Below the pieces are notes generated by a model. That model was not told where the DNA came from. It saw only the letters and a list, made by a program, of their open reading frames with translations, and did no database searches. Below, one piece after another: positions 26,274-33,183 of a stretch of 64,000 nt of DNA. Source of the stretch: Calothrix sp. NIES-2098 (GTDB lineage Bacteria; Cyanobacteriota; Cyanobacteriia; Cyanobacteriales; Nostocaceae); NCBI GenBank assembly GCA_002368175.1, contig AP018172.1:4152001-4216000 (forward strand), read 5' to 3'. A program made the translations under genes and the position numbers. Numbering within the stretch: the first letter of the stretch is position 1; every line of letters starts with the position of its first letter.

Positions 26274-26527
26274 GACAGCATCCCCCCTAGGACAATCGAA
26301 ACTGCGATCGCAATTAGCAAAGCATAGTAATCATGCTCAGAAAGCTTGAGAAACGGGCGAACAGCATCATCAGTCAGCAGTACCACGACTAATGCAGCTG
26401 CACACATGATGTAGATAACCCACATGACGCGAGTTAAAGCTGGATGTAACGCCCCTAGCCAAGCAACCGAGCTAGAGGCGATACAGCCGAGTAGAAACCA
26501 AGCTCCTAGGTGTACCGCCTTTGCCAT
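26255..26527 (-). CDS. Small three-helix membrane protein
   Basis: 90 aa with three hydrophobic helices: LGAWFLLGCIASSSVAWLGAL, VMWVIYIMCAAALVVVLLT and YALLIAIAVSIVLGGMLSWL. It overlaps neighbours on both sides (1 bp with the 26527 gene, 19 bp with the 25728 gene), so these three form a coupled set. It could be a holin-like or structural membrane protein, but no family is recognised. Confidence 0.6.
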   Translation of the reverse strand: MAKAVHLGAWFLLGCIASSSVAWLGALHPALTRVMWVIYIMCAAALVVVLLTDDAVRPFLKLSEHDYYALLIAIAVSIVLGGMLSWLLGG

Positions 26528-27033
26528 TACTTAGCCGCCTTGATTTTGCGTTTCAGTTCCTCAATCCGTTGGTTGGCTTTGTCCTCAGCCTTATCCAGTC
26601 CAAAACCTAATTTGGCGTACTCCGGACGCTGACGGTGTAAATGCCTTGCTGTAGAAGCATCAGCACGTTTTTTAGTAAGTTCCGCATCAGCCACACCGCG
26701 AATGTAGTTTCTGTGGTGTTTGTGAACTGCTGCGTCTGCTTCTTCAATTCTCCTCAGCCCCCTGTAGGCGCGTTGAGTATGCCGTGCCCCTTCAGATGCA
26801 CCTTTGGCGATTGCTCTAATTTGGTCGGCTTCTTCCTTGGTAAAATAACGGGGACTGTGGTTAACTTGCGCTGTTCTGACCGTTTCCCAACTACCAGCGT
26901 TCATTGGAGTGATAACTGTGGGGTCGGTCGGTGACAGCACAACATTTTTATCTATGGCATGGCCGCCAGTGGAAAGTGATGATTGATTATTGCTGGATTT
27001 ACCAGCGCTCATAATCCGTGCAAGGAATCCCAT
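26527..27033 (-). CDS. Basic, alanine-rich helical protein of unknown function
   Basis: 168 aa. A disordered N-terminal 65 residues with a SPTDPTVITPMNAGSWE patch, then a long basic helical region (KEEADQIRAIAKGASEGARHTQRAYRGLRRIEE...AELTKKRADASTARHLHRQ) and a coiled tail (ANQRIEELKRKIKAAK). The high positive charge suggests nucleic-acid or membrane-surface binding. It is coupled to the three-TM protein downstream. Confidence 0.55.
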   Translation of the reverse strand: MGFLARIMSAGKSSNNQSSLSTGGHAIDKNVVLSPTDPTVITPMNAGSWETVRTAQVNHSPRYFTKEEADQIRAIAKGASEGARHTQRAYRGLRRIEEADAAVHKHHRNYIRGVADAELTKKRADASTARHLHRQRPEYAKLGFGLDKAEDKANQRIEELKRKIKAAK

Positions 27034-27038
27034 AATAA

Positions 27039-27284
27039 TTACCTACAAACTTGGGTTTTAACTTGTTGTAGTTGTTCTGACTGTTGTTTCATTTGGCGCA
27101 ATTGCACCTGATCCGCACTTTGGTAAGTGCTAATTGAGCCGATAGCCAACCCACCAATTAATGCAGCTGCAACGATAACGAGATATGGTGCATTACTGGC
27201 TGCTGGCATCGGTTCTGGCACTTCCGGGTAAAATTCGCCCGTGAATGGTACAACTTTACTACTGAGTGCTTGTTTAGTCTTCAT
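27039..27284 (-). CDS. Small single-pass membrane protein
   Basis: 81 aa from ATG 27284, chosen for the GGAGG 5 bp upstream inside the preceding gene; the frame is open to 27353. A proline-rich N-terminus (EFYPEVPEPMPAAS) is followed by one transmembrane helix (APYLVIVAAALIGGLAIGSIS) and a coiled C-terminal stretch (QLRQMKQQSEQLQQVKTQV). The size and layout recall minor structural or coat proteins of small phages, which is only a resemblance. Confidence 0.55.
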   Translation of the reverse strand: MKTKQALSSKVVPFTGEFYPEVPEPMPAASNAPYLVIVAAALIGGLAIGSISTYQSADQVQLRQMKQQSEQLQQVKTQVCR

Positions 27285-27771
27285 TTCCCTCCAGTAGCAT
27301 CGGCTGATAGGTGGGTAATAGTAAGCGAGATGTGCCAGCGTTGATGGCTGCACGGACTGAGGTTTGTACGATTTGGCGGTCTTCAGCCGATGGGTTATCT
27401 CTCATCTGGACGATCCGTTGCAACACTCTACCCGGTAACTGTCGCCAGTATTCGCGGGCTAGCTTTGTTGCATCGTTCTCTAGCAGTTCTTCAAGAAAGT
27501 CACCTGAGTCTAAAATTGAGCCGTCCTCAGTCTCATTTTTCGTTTCGCGCCTGGAGCGTAATAACTCAATTCCCGCTTCAGTCCATAGCTTCTGCTTGTG
27601 TTCGTCAACGATGAGATGGGTATCTAATTGAAATACCCCTGGATAACGGCTCAACCAAGTTCTAATCGTGCTTTCTGGGATGTTTGTAAGCTTTGCAGCT
27701 TCCGGTGTGGTGTAAAGGTTCATTCCATAGCTTTCCTCATGTGAATTTTGCGATCGCATTTTTTTAGTCAT
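27274..27771 (-). CDS. MerR-like helix-turn-helix DNA-binding protein
   Basis: 165 aa from ATG 27771. Residues 13-60 carry a MerR/excisionase-type HTH (MNLYTTPEAAKLTNIPESTIRTWLSRYPGVF). A helical, acidic middle follows (SGDFLEELLENDATKLAREYWRQLPGRV) and a C-terminal helix-rich region. Methionine 13 is an alternative start. Second gene of the leftward operon, overlapping the first by 8 bp. It may regulate the element or assist recombination; that is inference. Confidence 0.65.
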   Translation of the reverse strand: MTKKMRSQNSHEESYGMNLYTTPEAAKLTNIPESTIRTWLSRYPGVFQLDTHLIVDEHKQKLWTEAGIELLRSRRETKNETEDGSILDSGDFLEELLENDATKLAREYWRQLPGRVLQRIVQMRDNPSAEDRQIVQTSVRAAINAGTSRLLLPTYQPMLLEGNED

Positions 27772-27967
27772 CGCGCATTAGATTGTCGTCATTGACAACG
27801 AGAAGAATCGATTTTTCGTTAATCACCACTTCATCAATGTCATACTCACAATCGGTTCCCTCTCCTAGGATGTGAACACTCATCACTGCATCAGGGTCTA
27901 AATTTTGCAGTCTCTTGATCAGGTCTTTAACCGTTCCTGTAAGGAATAAATCATTATTTTTGGGCAT
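27764..27967 (-). CDS. Small acidic protein, first gene of the leftward operon
   Basis: 67 aa: LTGTVKDLIKRLQNLDPDAVMSVHIL, then EYDIDEVVINEKSILLVVND. This helix-strand-strand layout with a leading DLIKxLxxLDPD motif is common in small phage and plasmid proteins of unknown role. It is the promoter-proximal gene of the operon reading left from the palindrome-rich control region. Confidence 0.6.
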   Translation of the reverse strand: MPKNNDLFLTGTVKDLIKRLQNLDPDAVMSVHILGEGTDCEYDIDEVVINEKSILLVVNDDNLMRDD

Positions 27968-28136
27968 TGCATTGGGTATTGAGCATCAGTTACACGTTTT
28001 GCGATTAAGCACTTCCTCAACTCACCAGCAGGTCTTTACTTTGCACCAATAGCTACAGGCTGCTATCTCTGTCGGTTTGGAGTTGGGTATTGTGCATTGG
28101 GCATCAGGTACTTGCAACACGATTGAGCGTTGCGGC
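27968..28136. promoter_or_regulatory. Divergent control region of the element, left part
   Basis: Non-coding. Contains degenerate GGGCATTG- and GGGTATTG-type short repeats around 27961-27985 and 28085-28106. The promoter of the leftward operon should lie here, next to the operator array that follows. Confidence 0.45.
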
Positions 28137-28238
28137 AATCATGCGCATGATTGACTATAATATCACCATTAGAAAATTATGCGCAGGATTAGGCTAAAAT
28201 TATGCGCAGAATTAGATGTTAAAATCATGCGTAGGATT
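28137..28238. promoter_or_regulatory. Four palindromic operator copies in the divergent control region
   Basis: The first copy, 28137-28152, is a perfect 16-bp palindrome AATCATGCGCATGATT. Three imperfect copies follow with cores ATGCGCAGGATT (28179), ATGCGCAGAATT (28202) and ATGCGTAGGATT (28227), spaced 38, 23 and 25 bp. The last ends 15 bp before the start of the ribbon-helix-helix gene. Ribbon-helix-helix dimers typically bind several such sites cooperatively, so autoregulation and control of the divergent operon is the simplest reading. Confidence 0.65.
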
Positions 28239-28253
28239 TTATGACTTTTATCA

Positions 28254-28669
28254 ATGAGCAACGAAGATCCGAAGAAGGAATCCAAGAAACACGGCTGGTA
28301 CAAGGAGAAGAAACAGCCCGTCAACCTGACGCTGACTCCAACAGCCGTCAGTCATCTAGACGCAATCTCTCAGACTCAAAACACCAGCAAGTCGGAAGTC
28401 ATAGAGACGATGATCAGAGAAAAAATGGAGAAATCGCTTTTACCAACCGAGGTGAAGATACTGGGAAAATTCGAGAGCGTCTCAAGTTAGTAGAAGAATC
28501 GTTTTTGACATACGTTCACAATCATCAGCAGTGCCTAGAAGCACGTCTTGATGAAAGTCGAAGTTTAGAGCAAAACTTTTTAACCAGTGTTAGAGAACTT
28601 GAGCGTGATATCGATTCCCTAACTTCCACTTACAAGGAGTTAGATAACTCTAACGAAAAACTCGAATAA
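28254..28669 (+). CDS. Ribbon-helix-helix regulator with predicted -1 frameshift extension (coiled coil)
   Basis: Zero-frame product 28254-28490, 78 aa: a basic start, then QPVNLTLTPTAVSHLDAIS...SKSEVIETMIREKMEK, a clear ribbon-helix-helix fold. At 28463-28469 the frame crosses G GGA AAA, a canonical X XXY YYZ slippery heptamer, with AGGTG (28450-28454) upstream like the stimulator in dnaX and a short hairpin GAGAGCGTCTC just after. A -1 slip leads straight into an open frame to 28669 encoding a coiled coil (RLKLVEESFLTYVHNHQQ...LERDIDSLTSTYKELDN). So a 138-aa fusion and the 78-aa short form are predicted. No ribosome site precedes 28254; the ATG at 28241 opens the other frame. Confidence 0.65.
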
Positions 28670-28670
28670 A

Positions 28671-28702
28671 CCGTCCTCACCGATACATGGGGACGGCTTT
28701 TT
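28671..28702 (+). terminator. Intrinsic terminator after the RHH gene
   Basis: CCGTCCTC pairs with GGGGACGG (8 bp, one G-T wobble, 10-nt loop), followed by C and TTTTT. It begins 2 bp after the stop codon of the long form, supporting 28669 as a real gene end. Confidence 0.8.
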
Positions 28703-28814
28703 ATTGGGTATTAGCAACTGGCTAATAGCTTGTTTTGTGATGTCAAAAATTAAAAAGCCACCTAGCGGGTGCATCTGCTTGGAGGCTTGGTAACGTTGAA
28801 TTTCTAATAAGATT

Positions 28815-29792
28815 ATGCCACAAAATACTCTAGAAATTCCTGCTTTCGTGGGACAAGAAACAGTAGTTTCTATCGCAAGACACAGAGAAAAGAAGGTATC
28901 AACTAAATTTAATAAACCACACTGCATTGTGCCAATTGATGACATGAGATGGGTAACATCTCAGAGTAAAATCGTGCAAACTCTTTGGCATGAGTGTTGG
29001 GCATCTGACCAATTTGGTAGTAGGTGGATAAAGTTACAAACATCACTGAGTGATAAATCATTCAGCCTTGCAAGAAAGGTTTTATACCAAGCAGGATTAT
29101 TTGAATTTAAACGCGAAACTTGCATTGATGATAGTCGTAAAACAGCAGGTTGGTTAGTAATTAATCTGCACGGTGCAAGACGGATTAAAGATTACTGGTT
29201 AAACGACGGTGAAGATATTCCGAATGACGGTCAAGAACTTCCGAATAACAGTGCAGATATTCCGAATGACGGTGAAAATAACCCTTCTATCTCACCTGAA
29301 ACCCTTGAAAAATCAAGCATTCCAGAACCCCTCAGTAACTCCTCAATAACTTCTCAGGAACTTCTCAAAGAAGTTCCTGAAGAAGAAACCACTACTTGCG
29401 AACTCGTTGAGCGAGTTCGCAATCGTGGGGGGAAGATAGGAGAAAAATTAGCCAACATTATGCAAACTGGCTTGAGATTAGCCACTGTTGGTCAACGCCC
29501 TAGGGATGAATTTACCAAAGACTTCTTTAAGGGTCGCTATCGATGGCGAATTGATAACGAGCGATTAAATAAATTGCTCAATCTCAATCCTGAATGCCAA
29601 CAGCAATTTTTTACTAAATTCAAATACTCGTATCAAAACGACGGAATGAGCGCTCCTAAAACATTTGATAAAGTCTTTGACTTTGTTATCCAAAATACTC
29701 AACGAATAACCGAAATTATCAAAACATCAATGGAAAGTTTCGCTTCTGTCTGGGAACACTGCAATGTAAGCGAACCAATTCCTACTAGTTGA
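28815..29792 (+). CDS. Winged-helix protein with tandem heptapeptide linker, probable element replication or partition factor
   Basis: 325 aa. The N-terminal 130 residues contain a winged-helix-like region (SKIVQTLWHECWASDQFG...KSFSLARKVLYQAGLFEFKRE). Residues 134-155 hold a three-copy heptad of the type DIPNDGQ, encoded by 21-bp repeats (about 29211-29273). A helical C-terminus follows. The architecture resembles the protein at 9469. Phage and plasmid replication initiators often have such winged helices; that role is inferred. It lies between the RHH gene and the 29881 gene in the same direction. Confidence 0.6.
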   Translation: MPQNTLEIPAFVGQETVVSIARHREKKVSTKFNKPHCIVPIDDMRWVTSQSKIVQTLWHECWASDQFGSRWIKLQTSLSDKSFSLARKVLYQAGLFEFKRETCIDDSRKTAGWLVINLHGARRIKDYWLNDGEDIPNDGQELPNNSADIPNDGENNPSISPETLEKSSIPEPLSNSSITSQELLKEVPEEETTTCELVERVRNRGGKIGEKLANIMQTGLRLATVGQRPRDEFTKDFFKGRYRWRIDNERLNKLLNLNPECQQQFFTKFKYSYQNDGMSAPKTFDKVFDFVIQNTQRITEIIKTSMESFASVWEHCNVSEPIPTS

Positions 29793-29880
29793 TTTAAGTG
29801 TGTAAAAAAATGCCCCTATGTAGGGACAAGGAATATAAAACCATGTTTATTATCAAATATTTCAAAAGAGAGGGTTAGCT

Positions 29881-30627
29881 ATGAGCGAGCAACTTTCTCT
29901 ATTCACAATTCACCCAGTACAAGTTTCTAAGCCGAAAATTGACCCGTACTGGGATGAAATCACCAAACCCACAATTAAACCTGGCGACTGGGTGAAACTT
30001 TCCCCTGATTGGATGCGAAGGCAAGCATCAACAGCAGGTAAATTCGCCAAGGACTATCAGTTTAAATCTGAAAATGACTTAATTTGTAAGGTTTTGTGGG
30101 TTGACCCTAGAGGCACGAGCGATATTTCAGTTGACCGTAATGGCTATGGCCTGTTTGTTCCGGCGGGTAACTTTACAGCAGTTGAGCGGGATGATAGCGT
30201 TAAACCGTTCAACTCCGATCTAGATAATAACGAGTATCGTCAAAAAGGCTTGGGTAACTTGCTAAACTCAAGTCCTTTTACTGAGGAAAATGTTCGTCCG
30301 CAAGCTACACAAAATTCTGCAACCTCACGCAATCATCCAGAATTAGATACCCTCACCAGTGCGGACGAACACATTCACCCCAGTTTTACAGCCGCACAAT
30401 TTGCGGACGAACACACTCACTGGGTGCAAGAGTATTACGTTCAGCGTGGCAACAAGAAACATCGCTACTATCGCTACTGCTGGATGGTTGGCCGCAAGAA
30501 AAACTGCATTCACATTGGCCCGGTCACTTCACCGATTGCTCAAGCCAGGCGCGATGACATCGAGGAGGCGATCGCAATGGGAAAATCACCAGCCGAGATA
30601 AAGCAGATGCTTCTTGACTTACCCTGA
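29881..30627 (+). CDS. Protein of unknown function with basic aromatic C-terminal domain
   Basis: 248 aa, preceded by GAGAGGG. Residues 30-105 are strand-rich (KPGDWVKLSPDWMRRQAS...VPAGNFTAVERDD) and may be a small barrel. The middle is polar. The C-terminal 75 residues (EYYVQRGNKKHRYYRYCWMVGRKKNCIHIGPV...EAIAMGKSPAEIKQML) form a basic, aromatic domain seen in other cyanobacterial accessory proteins; nucleic-acid binding is plausible. Function unknown. Confidence 0.6.
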   Translation: MSEQLSLFTIHPVQVSKPKIDPYWDEITKPTIKPGDWVKLSPDWMRRQASTAGKFAKDYQFKSENDLICKVLWVDPRGTSDISVDRNGYGLFVPAGNFTAVERDDSVKPFNSDLDNNEYRQKGLGNLLNSSPFTEENVRPQATQNSATSRNHPELDTLTSADEHIHPSFTAAQFADEHTHWVQEYYVQRGNKKHRYYRYCWMVGRKKNCIHIGPVTSPIAQARRDDIEEAIAMGKSPAEIKQMLLDLP

Positions 30628-30665
30628 CTTACCCTGACTTGTACGTTTTATGGGTGTGACTTCCC

Positions 30666-30693
30666 AAAAAAAAATCCCTCACGCGCCGAGGGA
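30666..30693 (-). terminator. Intrinsic terminator for the integrase operon
   Basis: On the minus strand TCCCTC, loop GGCGCGT, GAGGGA, then nine T. It lies 151 bp beyond the stop of the small gene 30844-31008 and faces the convergent 29881 gene. Confidence 0.75.
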
Positions 30694-30843
30694 CATATCC
30701 TGCCAAGTGTTTGCACCAGTAAGTTAGCGTATAGACCACAACACCATAACTCATAAAAAATGCGATCGCGCTAATTCAGCAAAGAGCGATCGCCTTCAAT
30801 CATTAAGGTGAATACCGAAGCAATCACCATAGCCCCTAAATTT

Positions 30844-31008
30844 TCAAGGGTCAATTCTCAGGCTTGGGGCGACAGACTCCGCGGCCGCATCAATCGCTAG
30901 CCCGTAAATCTTTTGCAGTTCAGCCTTAATAACCTCGATATCGGTTATTCGCCCGCTTAAAACCTTGGGCACAAACTCCAAAACCTCAATTGCTAATTGT
31001 TCGCTCAT
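30844..31008 (-). CDS. 54-aa protein coupled to the tyrosine recombinase
   Basis: ATG 31008 overlaps the integrase stop as ATGA. The product begins MSEQLAIEVLEFVPKVLSGR and has helices AIEVLEFVPKVL and VIKAELQKIYGLAIDAAAES. Its size and coupling suit a recombination accessory factor, but there is no HTH or basic motif to support excisionase. Too short to appear in most ORF lists. Confidence 0.55.
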   Translation of the reverse strand: MSEQLAIEVLEFVPKVLSGRITDIEVIKAELQKIYGLAIDAAAESVAPSLRIDP

Positions 31009-31586
31009 AAACTGGCTATCGCCCCTTGGATTCTGTCACTGTCGATTTCGACATAGCGACCCAATGCCTTTAAATCTTTATGTCCTGTTATACGTTGAAT
31101 GATATAAATATCCGTACCTTTCTTATGTAATTTTGTGATGAAGCTTCTACGGGTACTATGCGTACTGATGCCCTTGGCCGCTAATCCTGCTTTATCAACT
31201 GCACTTCTTAAAATATCGTCAGCCCAGCGCATTGTAATACTTCCATCACCTTCGCGGTTGGGGAACAACCAAAGGGAGTTAGTATCAGGCTGATAGGCTG
31301 ATAGTGCAGCAAAAAGCACATCATGCACCGGGACTTGGCGCGTTTCTCTTTTACCATCGGGTGAAGCTTTGCGAGTCACAGCCCTAAAAGTTATTTCCCG
31401 TCTGGGAGTGCCATCGGCGTTGTAGCAATCCTCAACCAACAGCTGCACCAAAGCCCCCCACCTTTCCCCTGTGTACCAGCCTAAATCTAAAAGAAGTCGG
31501 TATTTTTGGCTTTTAATCTGTCTGCGAATTTTAGAATAATCCTCATCTGTGAGGATTGAAGATTGACCGCTTCTATTATTCTTCAC
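31005..31586 (-). CDS. Tyrosine recombinase, catalytic domain only
   Basis: 193 aa. Active-site residues are visible: arginine I in GERWGALVQL near residue 42, the HSTRRSF box (HxxR) near 143, GHKDL near 167 and the tyrosine in RYVEID near 177. The SAM-like core-binding domain that normally precedes them is missing, so the protein is about half the usual length. It should integrate, excise or invert DNA. An inverted repeat resembling a crossover core lies 21 bp upstream of its start. Coupled to the 30844 gene. Confidence 0.9.
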   Translation of the reverse strand: MKNNRSGQSSILTDEDYSKIRRQIKSQKYRLLLDLGWYTGERWGALVQLLVEDCYNADGTPRREITFRAVTRKASPDGKRETRQVPVHDVLFAALSAYQPDTNSLWLFPNREGDGSITMRWADDILRSAVDKAGLAAKGISTHSTRRSFITKLHKKGTDIYIIQRITGHKDLKALGRYVEIDSDRIQGAIASL

Positions 31587-31606
31587 GATTATTTTTACTC
31601 CTCATG

Positions 31607-31649
31607 AAAGTTCCGGTTTAACCATCACCACTGGTTGAATCGGAACTTT
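31607..31649. promoter_or_regulatory. 18-bp-arm inverted repeat with 7-bp centre beside the integrase: candidate recombination core site
   Basis: Left arm AAAGTTCCGGTTTAACCA (31607-31624), centre TCACCAC, right arm TGGTTGAATCGGAACTTT (31632-31649); 16 of 18 arm positions match. Arms flanking a 6-8-bp centre is the layout of tyrosine-recombinase crossover sites. It sits between the divergent integrase and the 31806 gene, so it is not a terminator for either, though an operator or RNA hairpin remains possible. Confidence 0.5.
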
Positions 31650-31805
31650 TAAACTTTTAGCTATTAATAATAAGTGGCTCAATCCTAGTCTATGCAGGGA
31701 ATACACGCCATCAGTAACACTTCCTAATCTACATAAAAGTGGAATATTTACACACAAAATACTTCCTCATAAAACTGATTTATTACTCTTCAATTAATCA
31801 GGTTT

Positions 31806-32129
31806 ATGACTCAGCCAACTTATGCAAATCTTTTTGGAACGGGTGCAACTTTTAACACATCAACTAACAAGCTAGAAATTCCCATTGCTGCCTTGGCTGA
31901 GTCAGGCTTAGATGCGACCGAACCAACAGCACTAGAAGCTTTCGCCGCAATTACTAAAAACGGTCACGGGTGGTTATCTACCAATACTGATGCAGCTGTC
32001 ATGGCTGATGGAACGCTGAACATATTTGCCCCAACTACTCGCAACGGCGATCCAAAAACCCAATTTGGTTACACTCTCAATTTTTACGGCAGCTACAGCA
32101 CACCTACATTTGACCCCGATCAAGTCTAA
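31806..32129 (+). CDS. Protein of unknown function, first of the rightward block
   Basis: 107 aa, acidic, no signal peptide or membrane helix: QPTYANLFGTGATFNTSTNKLEIPI, then an alpha-helical middle (ESGLDATEPTALEAFAAI) and a strand-rich end (FGYTLNFYGSYSTPTFD). Overall a virion- or appendage-like composition (Thr, Asn, Gly). Its stop overlaps the start of the next gene (TAATG). No family recognised. Confidence 0.55.
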   Translation: MTQPTYANLFGTGATFNTSTNKLEIPIAALAESGLDATEPTALEAFAAITKNGHGWLSTNTDAAVMADGTLNIFAPTTRNGDPKTQFGYTLNFYGSYSTPTFDPDQV

Positions 32130-32584
32130 TGACGAAAAAGTGTTATTACATCACCTACGTTAACTGTGCTGGTGCATCAGGTTCCGGTTACTTTTGCAGC
32201 GAGAGCATCACTTATGTTCCCACTGGCGGGGGCTGTGGTGGCGGTTACTTTGTTTCCCCTGACCTGGGTTTTAATTCTGCCAACGCTTCCGAACTCTCCG
32301 GTACGGTCGAAGAAGTAAGCTGTAGTTTCTGTCCTGGCTGCTGCACCGATCCAAAATACGACTGTCTCAATGGCAGTTGCGTATCAGCTTCAACTTACGG
32401 CACTCCTGGCGTATTTAGTTCGCTGTCTGCTTGTGAATCTCAATGTTCAGCTAACGGGAATTGTGGCGACGGTAAAGTGTGTGCTGATGCTAATTACTGC
32501 CCTCCCGGTATGGTCTGCATTGAAAATCAGGAGTATTCAGAAATTCAAGGATTAATGCATCAACTAAACAGCGATTTAAGCTAA
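32129..32584 (+). CDS. Cysteine-rich protein with sixteen cysteines
   Basis: 151 aa with 16 cysteines in pairs and clusters (CSFCPGCC, CLNGSC, CGDGKVC, CPPGMVC), glycine-rich, no signal peptide visible. The second half has repeats of an EGF- or Kunitz-like spacing. A disulfide- or metal-stabilised surface protein is plausible; in a cyanobacterial cytoplasm metal binding would be more likely. It overlaps both neighbours by one base (TAATG), so the three genes are translated together. Confidence 0.6.
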   Translation: MTKKCYYITYVNCAGASGSGYFCSESITYVPTGGGCGGGYFVSPDLGFNSANASELSGTVEEVSCSFCPGCCTDPKYDCLNGSCVSASTYGTPGVFSSLSACESQCSANGNCGDGKVCADANYCPPGMVCIENQEYSEIQGLMHQLNSDLS

Positions 32585-33183
32585 TGGCCACACCAGAAGG
32601 GCAGCACATAATTAACGGTTTAAAAAAGCTCAAGGGTCAAATTGTGGGTATCAAATCAGATTTAGTCAGAATTGAAAGCAAGATACCTTCTGAAGAACGC
32701 ATAGTTTCTAGAATTCTTGGTGCATTATCTCTTTTGAATTCAGTAATATCTGAGGGCTTCTCAACAATTAGAACTTCAACCAATGCACTTAGAGACATTA
32801 TTTTACAATTAATTAGAAGTTTATTTGGTAGTGGTGACTCTAAATCTATTGATTATGACCGCATATTCTCAATTGTTAATTCTGCCCATCAAACAACCCG
32901 TAGTCTAATTTCTGACGCTCATCAATCAACAAGAGAAGTTATAGTAAATATTCTCTCACCTAAATTAGAAGCGGGTTTTGCTAATTTGGAGAGTTTAATT
33001 AGAAACTTGAGGTTAAGCGTTGACTATGACCGGATAACGCAAATTATTAACACTGCTATCAATGGACTTGGAGACTTAATTATTTCCTCTCATCGCTCAA
33101 CCAGAGAAATAATCAACAACCATATAAATTCAGCACATCAAAGTACCAGAGAAGTCATAGTAAACATTCTCTCCCCTAAGTTA
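32584..33183 (+). pseudogene. 5' part of large repeat protein gene interrupted by IS630-family element
   Basis: 200 codons from ATG 32584 to the insertion point; the frame then runs 14 codons into the IS to a stop at 33228. Helical start (INGLKKLKGQIVGIKSDLVRIES), a hydrophobic region, then repeats opening with IDYDRI or VDYDRI and containing SAHQSTREVIVNILSPKL. Removing 33184-34324 (the IS plus one TA) joins this exactly in frame to 34325-35680, giving 651 aa. The host protein has five [VI]DYD[RK]I units of about 57-73 residues. No known family recognised. Confidence 0.75.

Noticed and set aside
28241..28460. 5' half of the overlapping frame starting at ATG 28241
   Set aside because: It has a good AGGA ribosome site, but the translation is low-complexity and polar while the other frame is a clear ribbon-helix-helix domain. 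Only its part after 28469 looks coding, best explained by a -1 shift.
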